Origin: Clostridia bacterium
GTDB taxonomy: Bacteria; Bacillota; Clostridia; Oscillospirales; Butyricicoccaceae
DNA length: 64,000 nt
Assembly: GCA_021205365.1 (NCBI GenBank)
Contig: JAJPXP010000019.1
Span: 17,106 to 81,105, forward strand
Direction of reading: 5' to 3'
Shown: piece after piece, positions 8,537 through 16,082 of the stretch
Position numbering within the stretch: the first letter of the stretch is position 1
Layout: each line of letters opens with the position of its first letter
Made by a program: the position numbers and the translations under genes
The notes under the pieces: generated by a model
Database searches by the model: none
Told to the model about the DNA's origin: nothing
The model's input: the letters and a program-made list of their open reading frames with translations, nothing else

Positions 8537-8909
8537 TTAACTGAAATTAGAGCCGTGATCTATGACCACATCGTCCTGTGTAAAGCCAGTGTACACTTTG
8601 CCGGGTTCCAGCGTAACGCCTTTGATTTCAGCCAGTTCGGAAACGGTGACAAAGGCATAGCCCTGCTCCTGCAGCTCGTCTATGGCCGCCAAAACGCCTT
8701 CCACCGTAGTTTCATACAGGTCATGCTCCAGTACAATTGCGCCGTCCCTGGCGTTGTCTATGATACGCTGCCGGATGACGTCTGCATCGTCGTGGTATTT
8801 CCAGTCCAGGGAATCAATATTCCACAGGATAATCGGCAGGCCAAGCTCCTTCATAGAAGCAATGACAGCATCGTTGTATGCGCCGCCGGTGGGCCGGATC
8901 AGCGTCGGT
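8537..8909. repeat. Direct repeat copy A (3' part of the deacetylase gene)
   Basis: I find no difference between this stretch and 11889-12261, in the same orientation 3352 bp away. Identity stops abruptly at 8909/12261, inside the coding sequence after the codons for TLIRPTG. Confidence 0.95.
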
Positions 8910-9061
8910 ATCTGCGGATATTCCGTTCTGATAATAATTTTATCTTTTTGCAATTCCTTTAACGTAAGGCTTAGTGTTTTGTGAGAGATATTCCCTATCT
9001 TTCTTTTCAGTTCGTTATACAGAATAACTTTATATTCAGCTATCCAATATAAAATAATCAT
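8537..9061 (-). pseudogene. Chimeric reading frame: truncated HxlR regulator joined to deacetylase C-terminus
   Basis: 174 codons. The first ~52 residues (MIILYWIAEYK ... TEYPQIP) match the winged-helix core of HxlR regulators, which normally continues PPKVEY. Here the frame passes directly into the deacetylase C-terminus from TLIRPTG onward, identical to residues of the gene at 11889. The usual HxlR N-terminus with CPVEATL..IGGKW is missing: an in-frame TAA lies six codons upstream of the ATG. AAAGGAGAG sits six bases before that ATG, so the fusion could be translated. It would have neither a complete DNA-binding protein nor the NodB metal site, hence the pseudogene call. It is divergent from the flavodoxin-type gene, the usual position of a functional HxlR regulator. 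Confidence 0.8.
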
Positions 9062-9082
9062 TTTATACTCTCCTTTGGGTTA

Positions 9083-9134
9083 GTACCTAACAAAAATGTG
9101 CGTACTTTACAACAACATTATATTTACCTATACT
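9083..9134 (+). promoter_or_regulatory. Promoter of the flavodoxin-type gene with possible HxlR sites
   Basis: TTTACA (9106-9111), 17-bp spacer, TATACT (9129-9134). GTACCTAAC (9083-9091) and GTACTTTAC (9102-9110) are direct repeats 19 bp apart overlapping the -35, as expected for a regulator binding two turns of one DNA face. Confidence 0.7.
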
Positions 9135-9173
9135 TTTCTTGTAAAGGGATTCAATACATTGGAGGTAGCTAGG

Positions 9174-9716
9174 ATGAAAAAGAATATTCTTGTTTTAATT
9201 GGAAGCCCAAGAAAAGGGGGGAATACGGATACTCTGGCAAATGCCTTTATTGCGGGAGCTTTGAAAGACGGGCATGAGGTTGAAAAGATCACACTGCAAA
9301 ACCATAACATAAACGGCTGTTTGGGATACGATTATTGTATGAGAAATCATGGAGAGTGCATACAGAAAGATGATATGCAGATGATCTATGACAAATTAAG
9401 CAAATCAGATATAATCGTATTGGCTACACCATTATATTTCTTTGGTTTTTCCTCTCAAATGAAAAAAGTCATAGATAGATTTTACGCGCTGTTAAGCCGG
9501 AGCTTACCAAACAAACAGTCTATATTGCTTACTGCTTATGGAAGTCAAGACAGCCATGAAATTGATGGGCTTATTGCTCAATATAAAATGATAGCATCTG
9601 CATTAAATTGGACCAATTTGGGTGTGGTTTCTGCAAAAGGAGTCTTGAAAAAGGGAGATATTTTGAATCACCCGTCAATATCAGATGCAATGAAATTAGG
9701 AGAAAATCTTTTATAA
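9174..9716 (+). CDS. Flavodoxin-fold NAD(P)H-dependent FMN oxidoreductase
   Basis: 180 residues. The FMN phosphate loop is IGSPRKGGNTDTLANAF at residues ~9-25. A flavodoxin-like second motif LATPLYFFGFSSQMKKVIDRF follows at ~80-100. The cysteine-containing stretch CLGYDYCMRNHGECIQKDDM is typical of NAD(P)H-dependent iron-sulfur flavoprotein-like reductases, which reduce quinones or nitro- or azo-compounds. ATG 9174 follows GGAGGTAGCTAGG; an upstream extension to 9096 would cover the promoter. Its likely control gene, the divergent HxlR gene, is broken, so expression may now be unregulated. Low GC marks it as imported. Confidence 0.85.
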   Translation: MKKNILVLIGSPRKGGNTDTLANAFIAGALKDGHEVEKITLQNHNINGCLGYDYCMRNHGECIQKDDMQMIYDKLSKSDIIVLATPLYFFGFSSQMKKVIDRFYALLSRSLPNKQSILLTAYGSQDSHEIDGLIAQYKMIASALNWTNLGVVSAKGVLKKGDILNHPSISDAMKLGENLL

Positions 9717-9748
9717 TTTGATTTTATGGAATTAATAGAAAATCCAGC

Positions 9749-9815
9749 CGGACCAGTCACCAGCGGACGAAGCCCGTTCTCTTGACCGCCCGCTGGTGAA
9801 GCTGGGCTGCTATAT
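9749..9815. repeat. Inverted partner of the 7441 repeat; hairpin
   Basis: CACCAGCGG (9758-9766) pairs with CCGCTGGTG (9790-9798). The right arm reads, on the minus strand, CCAGCGGGCGGTCAAGA followed by GAACGGGCT, matching 7441-7467 apart from one base. The two copies face each other 2.3 kb apart. Confidence 0.6.
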
Positions 9816-9825
9816 CAATGTGATT

Positions 9826-11079
9826 TCATCTATCTTCAACCGTTTCAAACAATTTACGGCAGAGTAGTCCTATAACAATTACAAGCATTGCTGAGATGTA
9901 GAATGGAATGTAAGAGTATTTCCCGATATGTTCAAAGACAAAACCGTAGATGAATTGTCCAATCGGATTGGAGCACATGCAAATGCAAATAATACATGAA
10001 ATAACTTTACCGATCAATTCATTGGGGGTCAATATCTGAACATAAGACATCATCTGGATTTGGAAAAGGGTCGTTAAAATCATCAGCACGCTACATGCCA
10101 ATGTCAATATAATGAAAATAGCCATAGAAGAATGCAGCGCATTCAATGCAATTCCGCAAATCAGAATACATAAAGCACTACTCAGGATGTAATAGGGAAT
10201 GGTATGTGCATGCAGCCGTTTGGACAATAGTCCTGCGAATAGCCCGCCTAAGATGCTGCCGATTGCAATAGCTCCTTGAGAGTAACCATAAAGTCTGTTT
10301 GCTACACTTGGCGTGAAGCCCAACTCTTGTGTGAATAAAACGGGTAAAGCAATGTTGAACAGGGAGCAGAGGAGCAGGCTAATCATTCCGTACGAAACCG
10401 CGATTTTAAGCAAAATTGGCTTTTTCCGGATAAGGAATTGAAAACTCTCCCTGATGTCCTGAAAGCCTATAATGAGAATATTCCTCTCTGCTTTCTGTTT
10501 CTGAAATGGGATATGAATGAAAATCTCCATGACAGCCGAAGCAAAGAAGCAGGCAACGCTGATATACAAAATAGGAGAAAGTCCGATGGATGCAAACAGT
10601 AGCCCGCCTAATACGGGCCCTAACATATTTGCAAGGGAACTTATCATATTCACGATTGAGTTTGCCTGTATCATGTGTTCATTGCTGACAAGGGCAGGGA
10701 TGCTTGCCTGCACTGCGGGCTGATATGCACCTTGTATCGCGTAAAGAATGAACATAGTAGCTGCAATGAGAGGTACGATGTTCTGGCCGCTTACTGTTAC
10801 GGAAAAAAGAAACACCAATGCGGATGTACTGAAATCCAAAATCACCATGATATTTCTCTTGTTTACTCTGTCGGCGATCATGCCCCCGACAGGGAAAAGT
10901 AAAATCATGGGAATGTATGAAATCGCCGATATTGTTCCGAACAGAGCGGATGAACCCGTCTGGTTAAGAAGATACAATGGTAGTGCAAAACGTAGGATTT
11001 GATTGCCAAATAGTGAGATGATTTGTCCGACTGCCATTAGAATAAAATCTTTAGAAACAGCTGGGGTTTGGCTTGTCAT
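9826..11079 (-). CDS. MFS transporter, drug-efflux type
   Basis: 417 residues with about 12 membrane segments. The loop between segments 2 and 3 has FPVGGMIADRVNKRNIMV, a version of the MFS signature G-x-x-x-D-R. Segment 5 has NMLGPVLGGLLFASIG, close to the antiporter motif C of drug exporters (G-P-x-L-G-G). ATG 11079 is preceded by AAGGAGGAGAATTT. It is transcribed from its own promoter, which carries two identical palindromes likely bound by the MarR protein encoded just upstream. Such marR-efflux pairs respond to the exported toxic compound; the compound is not known here. Confidence 0.88.
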   Translation of the reverse strand: MTSQTPAVSKDFILMAVGQIISLFGNQILRFALPLYLLNQTGSSALFGTISAISYIPMILLFPVGGMIADRVNKRNIMVILDFSTSALVFLFSVTVSGQNIVPLIAATMFILYAIQGAYQPAVQASIPALVSNEHMIQANSIVNMISSLANMLGPVLGGLLFASIGLSPILYISVACFFASAVMEIFIHIPFQKQKAERNILIIGFQDIRESFQFLIRKKPILLKIAVSYGMISLLLCSLFNIALPVLFTQELGFTPSVANRLYGYSQGAIAIGSILGGLFAGLLSKRLHAHTIPYYILSSALCILICGIALNALHSSMAIFIILTLACSVLMILTTLFQIQMMSYVQILTPNELIGKVISCIICICMCSNPIGQFIYGFVFEHIGKYSYIPFYISAMLVIVIGLLCRKLFETVEDR

Positions 11080-11105
11080 AAATTCTCCTCCTTATGATTA
11101 CATTA

Positions 11106-11174
11106 CTTCCTTGGAAGCAATATAATCATAACGCTATTTTACTTCTGTGTCAACAATAATTTCTTCCTTGGAAG
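11106..11174 (-). promoter_or_regulatory. MFS promoter with two MarR-type operators
   Basis: Minus-strand TTGACA (11148-11153), 17-bp spacer, TATGAT (11125-11130). The palindrome CTTCCTTGGAAG occurs at 11106-11117 and again at 11163-11174, one on each side of the promoter, centres 57 bp apart. Both are followed by CAA. Confidence 0.85.
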
Positions 11175-11179
11175 CAAAT

Positions 11180-11214
11180 GAAAACAGCCCCTATCACATA
11201 AGGGCTGTTTTCAT
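11180..11214 (-). terminator. Terminator of the marR-like gene
   Basis: AAAACAGCCC (11181-11190) with GGGCTGTTTT (11202-11211); minus-strand T-run inside the right arm. It separates the MarR gene from the MFS promoter. Confidence 0.8.
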
Positions 11215-11226
11215 ATGAATTCAGTT

Positions 11227-11715
11227 TTATAATCGATTGATAATACCAGAATGCGTATCAATACCCGCTTTTTCTAATTCGCTGTCTAAATGTTCGCTGT
11301 ACTGCTTGAAAAAATTCATCATACTTGCATATGTGTCTTCCGTTATACCGTCAAATATTTCCCTGTCCCTCTGTTGAAATTCTATGTCCAATGCCTGATG
11401 GATGGAGTAAATCTTTCTTCCCTTATCGGTAAGAGTAAAATAAATTTCTTTTTTGTTGTTCGGGCTTTTATAGGTATCCAAAAGATTTTTTTCAATCAGT
11501 TTTTTGGTAAGCTTTGTCACACCGCCTGTGGTCATATTAAATGCGTCAGCAAGCTTTGTTACATTTGAGTTTGGATTATCACCAATATATTGAATACAGT
11601 GGATTTCGGATGGTTTGTATTCTTTTAATCTGCGCTTGATATGGATGCTTTCCAGACACATCTTTTTTTGCAATGTGTCCCAACAAATATGTAAAATTTC
11701 TTCTCCTCTGTTCAT
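11227..11715 (-). CDS. MarR-family transcriptional regulator
   Basis: 162 residues, normal MarR length. The winged helix is in the middle: VTKLADAFNMTTGGVTKLTKKLIEKNLLDTYKSPNNKKEIYFTLTDKGRKIY, with recognition helix TTGGVTKLTKKL and the wing DPRD/NNKKEIYF region. ATG 11713-11715 follows GTAAGGAGGTTGGATT. It lies directly upstream of the MFS gene in the same direction but is separated by a terminator and a new promoter with paired palindromes, so it probably represses the transporter and relieves on ligand binding. Confidence 0.9.
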   Translation of the reverse strand: MNRGEEILHICWDTLQKKMCLESIHIKRRLKEYKPSEIHCIQYIGDNPNSNVTKLADAFNMTTGGVTKLTKKLIEKNLLDTYKSPNNKKEIYFTLTDKGRKIYSIHQALDIEFQQRDREIFDGITEDTYASMMNFFKQYSEHLDSELEKAGIDTHSGIINRL

Positions 11716-11888
11716 AATCCAACCTCCTTACCTATGTGAAATTATAGTGGTTTTTTACTTTTTGGTCAACATTTTTTATGCTGCAACAAGGGCATAAAAT
11801 TTACAGTATAGTGAAATACCTGACTGTGGGATTGTACAGGTTGCTCTATCACGCACAGGCATTGGTATAGGGCTTGTTTGGTGCTGCT

Positions 11889-12261
11889 TTAACTGAAATT
11901 AGAGCCGTGATCTATGACCACATCGTCCTGTGTAAAGCCAGTGTACACTTTGCCGGGTTCCAGCGTAACGCCTTTGATTTCAGCCAGTTCGGAAACGGTG
12001 ACAAAGGCATAGCCCTGCTCCTGCAGCTCGTCTATGGCCGCCAAAACGCCTTCCACCGTAGTTTCATACAGGTCATGCTCCAGTACAATTGCGCCGTCCC
12101 TGGCGTTGTCTATGATACGCTGCCGGATGACGTCTGCATCGTCGTGGTATTTCCAGTCCAGGGAATCAATATTCCACAGGATAATCGGCAGGCCAAGCTC
12201 CTTCATAGAAGCAATGACAGCATCGTTGTATGCGCCGCCGGTGGGCCGGATCAGCGTCGGT
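11889..12261. repeat. Direct repeat copy B (resident deacetylase 3' end)
   Basis: Same as 8537-8909. This copy is continuous with the complete gene and is therefore the resident one. Confidence 0.95.
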
Positions 12262-12749
12262 GCTTTGCCAGTATAGGATGCAATCAGTTCATTGGTGGAA
12301 GAAACCTGCGCATAACCGCCGTCATCGGTCTCGGTATCCAGCCGGATGTGATCCATAGTATGGTTTCCAACTTCATGTCCTTCTGCCAGATAACGATCCA
12401 TCATGGAATGGAAATCCTTCACACGGTAGCCGCACAGGAAAAAGGTTGCATGGACATTGCGCTCTTTCAGTTCGTCCAGCAGACGTTCTGTGCGTCCGCC
12501 TTCATTTCCTGTCGGGCCGTCATCAAAGGTGATTGCCATATATTTATCGCCCTGCGGAAGGGACGTTTCCAATTCCGTGGACGGCGGCTCGGCAGTGTTT
12601 TCTGTAGCGCTTCCCTCTGGCACTATGGCTGAACCGGAAGCATCACTGGATGTCGGGGTTGTTGTGTTGCTGCCTGTACCGCATCCCGCCAGCATTACAC
12701 CCAGCAGCAGGGAAGCACAGGATAACAGAATTGCTTGTCTCCATTTCAT
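11889..12749 (-). CDS. Polysaccharide deacetylase lipoprotein (NodB domain)
   Basis: 286 residues. The signal peptide ends in a lipobox LAGC with Cys23, then a Thr/Ser-rich linker to about residue 75. The NodB domain has all catalytic motifs: ITFDDGP (metal Asp and base Asp), GNHTMDH (two metal His), LIRPTGGAYND, ILWNIDSLDW and IVLEHDLYETT. Family members remove N- or O-acetyl groups from peptidoglycan or other extracellular glycans. ATG 12747-12749 has GAGGAAG seven bases upstream. Its 3' third is duplicated at 8537-8909. Terminus DVVIDHGSNFS is identical in both copies. Confidence 0.9.
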   Translation of the reverse strand: MKWRQAILLSCASLLLGVMLAGCGTGSNTTTPTSSDASGSAIVPEGSATENTAEPPSTELETSLPQGDKYMAITFDDGPTGNEGGRTERLLDELKERNVHATFFLCGYRVKDFHSMMDRYLAEGHEVGNHTMDHIRLDTETDDGGYAQVSSTNELIASYTGKAPTLIRPTGGAYNDAVIASMKELGLPIILWNIDSLDWKYHDDADVIRQRIIDNARDGAIVLEHDLYETTVEGVLAAIDELQEQGYAFVTVSELAEIKGVTLEPGKVYTGFTQDDVVIDHGSNFS

Positions 12750-12883
12750 AAGATTTCTTCCTCTCTTTTTGTACTTGGGTCTATTATACCACAGATAGCG
12801 GAGAAAGGGATGATATTGTCTCAAAAGGCTCTCTCATTGGATTGGGAGAGCTTTCATTAGGCGCTTATGGTTCGGAATCCCCA

Positions 12884-12918
12884 AAAAAGAACAGGAGCCT
12901 GCATTAGCAGGCTCCTGC
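12884..12918 (-). terminator. Terminator of iolD copy 1
   Basis: CAGGAGCCTGC (12892-12902) pairs with GCAGGCTCCTG (12907-12917); on the minus strand it is followed by TTCTTTTTT. The hairpin is repeated after iolD copy 2. Confidence 0.9.
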
Positions 12919-14926
12919 GGAATAATTGATTTTACGTTGTGAACATCTGGGATTAATAGTGACGGGCTTCGTACAGATGATCCTGAATTCTCTGATATGC
13001 TTCTTGTACTTCCTTCTTAGTGGAAACAGAAGCAACGCCTACACGCCACCAGTTTTCATAACCAGCAGACATGGACTTCGGCAGAACCTTCATGTCGATC
13101 AGAGTAGAAACAGTCTGCTTCTTTGCATCTTCGATAGCAGCCTTCAGTTCCTCAACGGTCTTTACGGTGTAGGTCTTGCAGCCGTAGGATTCTGCAATAC
13201 CAGCATAGTCAATTTTCATAGCTGGTCCTGAATCCATACCATCAAACTTGGTGCCTGAAATATGCATATTCTTTTCTGTAGCGCGAGGATAATTGCCATG
13301 AGCAACCTGCAGATTATTGATGCAGCCATAGGAAGCATTATCAAACAACATAACATTTATTTTATATCCGTACTGAATGGAGGTAATCAACTCGCCATGC
13401 ATCATATCAAAAGAGCCATCCCCACACATTGAGTATACTTCCTGATCCGGGCAGGCGATTTTAGCACCCAATGCGCCTGCAATCTCATATCCCATGCAGG
13501 AATAACCGTACTCCATATTGTAGGTATTCGGTGTGCTGGCTCTCCAAATACTCTGCATGTCCCCCGGTAGGGAACCTGCTGAAGCAACTACAATTGCATT
13601 GGAATCAACGGTATGATTGATCATACCCAAAGCAGCAGTCTGTGTCATTGTAGAACCGATAGCTTCAATGTAATGTTCCACAGCCTTACGATTGCTATCC
13701 TTGATTTCCGGCACATATGACGCAGCATCAACATATCTGGTATTGTCCAGACGTTCAACCTCTGCCCACCATTCCTTGCGCAGGGCAGCAACTTCAGCCG
13801 CATACGCATCAGAAGTATGGTAGCCGATCTCATCCAGTTTTGCGCTGATTGCAGTCAGGGCCTCATTGGCGTCTGCAACAACCGATGTGGCGTCCATCTT
13901 CAGGCACTGGAACTCAGACGGGTTGATGTTAACGAACTTGGCATTGACATCATACAGCCACTTGGAAGCGGTGGTAAAGTCGGTATAGCGGGTGCCGACA
14001 CCGATTACAACGTCAGCCTCGTGCGCCAGCTTGTTGGCAGCAATACCACCTGTGGTACCCAGGCCGCCGAGGTTCAGTGGATGGGTCCATTCAATTGCGG
14101 ACTTGCCGGCCTGGGTCTCGCCAAATGCGATGCCATACTTCTCAGCAAATTCCTTGAATACCTTGTGCGCCTCTGCATAGCGGACACCGCCGCCGCAGAT
14201 CAGAAGCGGCTTCTTTGCATCCTTGATTACTTCAACGGCCTTCTCAATGGAATAATTGGAAGCCGGGCGGCGCTCGATGCGCCATACGCGCTTTTTGAAG
14301 AAGTCAACCGGATAGTCATACGCTTCGCCCTGAACATCCTGTGGGATAGAAACTGCAACAGCACCGCAGTTGCCAGGATCAGTCATGACACGGAATGCAG
14401 AGATCATGTCAGTCATGATCTGCTCCGGACGGTTGACACGGCCCCAGTATTTTACAACAGCCTGGAAAGCATCGTGAGCGGAAATAGACAGGTTCTGCGG
14501 CTGTTCCATCTGCTGCAGTACCGGGTCAGGCTGACGGGAAGCGTAGATGTCGCCCGGCATCAGCAGTACCGGAATGTTGTTGGCAGTTGCAGTTGCAGCA
14601 GCAGTAACCATGTTGCAGGCGCCTGGGCCTACAGAAGAGGTGCAGACGAAAGCCTGCTTGCGGCGCAGCTGCTTTGCAAACGATACAGCAGCCAGAGCCA
14701 TGCCCTGCTCATTCTTACCCTGGTAAACTTCCAGATCCTTGATTTCTTCTTCAATGCCATTGCAGTAGCCAACGCAGTTGCCATGGCCCGGGATCATGAA
14801 GATACCACGGATAAATTTGTGCTCTACCTCGTTACCATCCATGTCGATGTAGCTGACATACTGGTTCTCAAGGAAGCGGATGCACGCCTGACTGGCAGTC
14901 AGACGGACGGTCTCCATGTGTTTCAT
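12892..14926. repeat. Long direct repeat, copy 1 (iolD plus terminator)
   Basis: Aligned with 16056-18090 at a constant offset of 3164 bp. 12892-13186 is almost identical (a few single-base differences, such as 12941 and 13157). 13187-13767 is diverged, mostly at third codon positions. 13768-14926 shows no difference that I can find. The repeat stops exactly at the start codon; the upstream DNA is unrelated. Confidence 0.9.
12953..14926 (-). CDS. iolD: 3D-(3,5/4)-trihydroxycyclohexane-1,2-dione acylhydrolase, copy 1
   Basis: 657 residues, full length for IolD, a ThDP-dependent enzyme that opens the cyclohexanedione ring in myo-inositol breakdown to give 5-deoxy-glucuronate. Domains run in the usual order: PYR domain (about 1-210), central domain (CGGGVRYAEA ... 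VIGVGTRYTDF) and PP domain with the ThDP motif MCGDGSFDMMHGEL ... FDNASYGCINN at ~500-540. AAGGAGG lies eight bases before ATG. It lies downstream of the nitroreductase gene on the same strand and ends at a hairpin terminator. The PP-domain half (13187-13767) differs in codon use and ~20-25% of residues from copy 2, whereas the rest is identical, so the gene is a mosaic. Function probably retained, as the motifs are intact. Confidence 0.93.
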   Translation of the reverse strand: MKHMETVRLTASQACIRFLENQYVSYIDMDGNEVEHKFIRGIFMIPGHGNCVGYCNGIEEEIKDLEVYQGKNEQGMALAAVSFAKQLRRKQAFVCTSSVGPGACNMVTAAATATANNIPVLLMPGDIYASRQPDPVLQQMEQPQNLSISAHDAFQAVVKYWGRVNRPEQIMTDMISAFRVMTDPGNCGAVAVSIPQDVQGEAYDYPVDFFKKRVWRIERRPASNYSIEKAVEVIKDAKKPLLICGGGVRYAEAHKVFKEFAEKYGIAFGETQAGKSAIEWTHPLNLGGLGTTGGIAANKLAHEADVVIGVGTRYTDFTTASKWLYDVNAKFVNINPSEFQCLKMDATSVVADANEALTAISAKLDEIGYHTSDAYAAEVAALRKEWWAEVERLDNTRYVDAASYVPEIKDSNRKAVEHYIEAIGSTMTQTAALGMINHTVDSNAIVVASAGSLPGDMQSIWRASTPNTYNMEYGYSCMGYEIAGALGAKIACPDQEVYSMCGDGSFDMMHGELITSIQYGYKINVMLFDNASYGCINNLQVAHGNYPRATEKNMHISGTKFDGMDSGPAMKIDYAGIAESYGCKTYTVKTVEELKAAIEDAKKQTVSTLIDMKVLPKSMSAGYENWWRVGVASVSTKKEVQEAYQRIQDHLYEARHY

Positions 14927-15017
14927 TTCAAAACCTCCTTAAAACAATAAAATTATGTTCTTATTAATAACTTTTACAATGCATGACTTTTGGCCTTTTG
15001 ATGGAAGTCAGAAATGG

Positions 15018-15530
15018 TTATCGAAAAGTTACCAATTTTTCGAAAGAAATTCTTTGGCTTTCATGACGATTGGGGTCTGCAGGCATATCCGCAGCGTATC
15101 CCAGCGCCAGAATATTTACCGGTTCCCATTCTGGCGGCAGTTGGAGCTCTTCTTTTAAGATTTCTGGATTAAAATAGCAAATCCATACGGAACCAAGTCC
15201 CAATTCTGTAGCTTGTAGCATCATATGGTCTGTCAGGATAGAAGCATCAATACTTGTTGTGACCATGCCATCAAACGGTCTGGTCCATGCCTCAGATCTG
15301 TCTGCACAAACCACAATTGCGGTTGGTGCACCATAAATATTTGCAGCTTTTCCAATCCGATTAAGTTCAGATTTGCTCTGTACAACCAATAATCTTACTG
15401 GCTGCTTATTTGCAGCAGTAGGTGCTACATGAGCGATTTCAAGAATCTGATCAAGCTTTTCCCGTTCAATTGGCTGGTCAGAATATTTTCTAACCGAATA
15501 TCGTTTTTTTGCAATATCAAGCAATGACAA
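15018..15530 (-). CDS. Nitroreductase-family FMN oxidoreductase
   Basis: 170 residues. The N-terminal AKKRYSVRKYSDQPI is the FMN-contacting Arg-Ser-x-Arg-x-Tyr motif, then APTAANKQPVRLLVV, and near the C-terminus ELGLGSVWICYFNPE with the second flavin-contacting stretch, ending in ALGYAADMP. Family members use NAD(P)H to reduce nitro groups, quinones or flavins. I place the start at TTG 15530, which has AGGAG eight bases upstream; the GTG three codons earlier directly abuts AAAGGA. It is divergent from an HxlR regulator, the classic arrangement. The pair lies between two iolD copies and is visibly more AT-rich than they are. Confidence 0.88.
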   Translation of the reverse strand: MSLLDIAKKRYSVRKYSDQPIEREKLDQILEIAHVAPTAANKQPVRLLVVQSKSELNRIGKAANIYGAPTAIVVCADRSEAWTRPFDGMVTTSIDASILTDHMMLQATELGLGSVWICYFNPEILKEELQLPPEWEPVNILALGYAADMPADPNRHESQRISFEKLVTFR

Positions 15531-15549
15531 TGTAATCACTCCTTTTTAC

Positions 15550-15628
15550 TTGAAATATTGGTTAACCATGTCTATAATTATAAAAGAAAAATTCAAAAGA
15601 GCAAGAATGCACTTTAAAGTAATATACT
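15550..15628 (+). promoter_or_regulatory. Promoter of hxlR-like gene 1 and likely operator
   Basis: TTGAAA (15550-15555), 17-bp spacer, TATAAT (15573-15578). On the minus strand TTGCTC-16-TATAAT could serve the nitroreductase. AGTA-ATA-TACT (15618-15628) is a palindrome of the kind HxlR proteins bind. Confidence 0.65.
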
Positions 15629-15656
15629 ACCCAAAAAGAAAGTTTGAGGACTTAAT

Positions 15657-16013
15657 ATGAAAAAAAGTAACATGGTTTTTCATTGCCCTGTTGAGGCAAC
15701 CGTTTCACTGATTGGCGGAAAATATAAAGCAGTCATTCTCTGGCATTTAATGAACCAAACCTTACGATACAGTGAACTGCATAGAAAAGTTCCGGATGCA
15801 ACGGATAAAATGCTTTCACAGCAGCTTCGCGAATTGGAAAGAGATGGTTTAATAACTCGAACAGTATATCCGGTGGTTCCGCCTAAGACAGAGTACAACC
15901 TGACTGAATTTGGCAAATCACTTTCAGCGATACTTGATGAAATGTGCAACTGGGGAGAACATTACCTTATCAATATCAATCAAACGCCATGCTGTTCTCA
16001 AAATAATGAATGA
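15657..16013 (+). CDS. HxlR-family transcriptional regulator 1
   Basis: 118 residues with the complete HxlR pattern: CPVEATVSLIGGKYKAVILWHL, where the Cys can act as redox or electrophile sensor, then LRYSELHRKVPDATDKMLSQQLRELERDGLITRTVYPVVPPKTEYNLTEFG. ATG follows GAGGACTTAAT. It is divergent from the nitroreductase gene and probably controls it, as YodB or HxlR relatives do in response to quinones, diamide or aldehydes. The specific inducer is not readable. It sits in the insert between the two iolD copies. Confidence 0.9.
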   Translation: MKKSNMVFHCPVEATVSLIGGKYKAVILWHLMNQTLRYSELHRKVPDATDKMLSQQLRELERDGLITRTVYPVVPPKTEYNLTEFGKSLSAILDEMCNWGEHYLININQTPCCSQNNE

Positions 16014-16047
16014 CTGTATGAAACCATTGTCTATAGAATAAAGTAAA

Positions 16048-16082
16048 TATAAAAACAGGAGCCTGCATTGGCAGGCTCCTGC
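16048..16082 (-). terminator. Terminator of iolD copy 2
   Basis: CAGGAGCCTGC (16056-16066) with GCAGGCTCCTG (16071-16081); minus-strand TTTTTATATTT follows. It is the second copy of the hairpin at 12892 with one loop base changed, and it is also convergent to hxlR-like gene 1. Confidence 0.85.
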
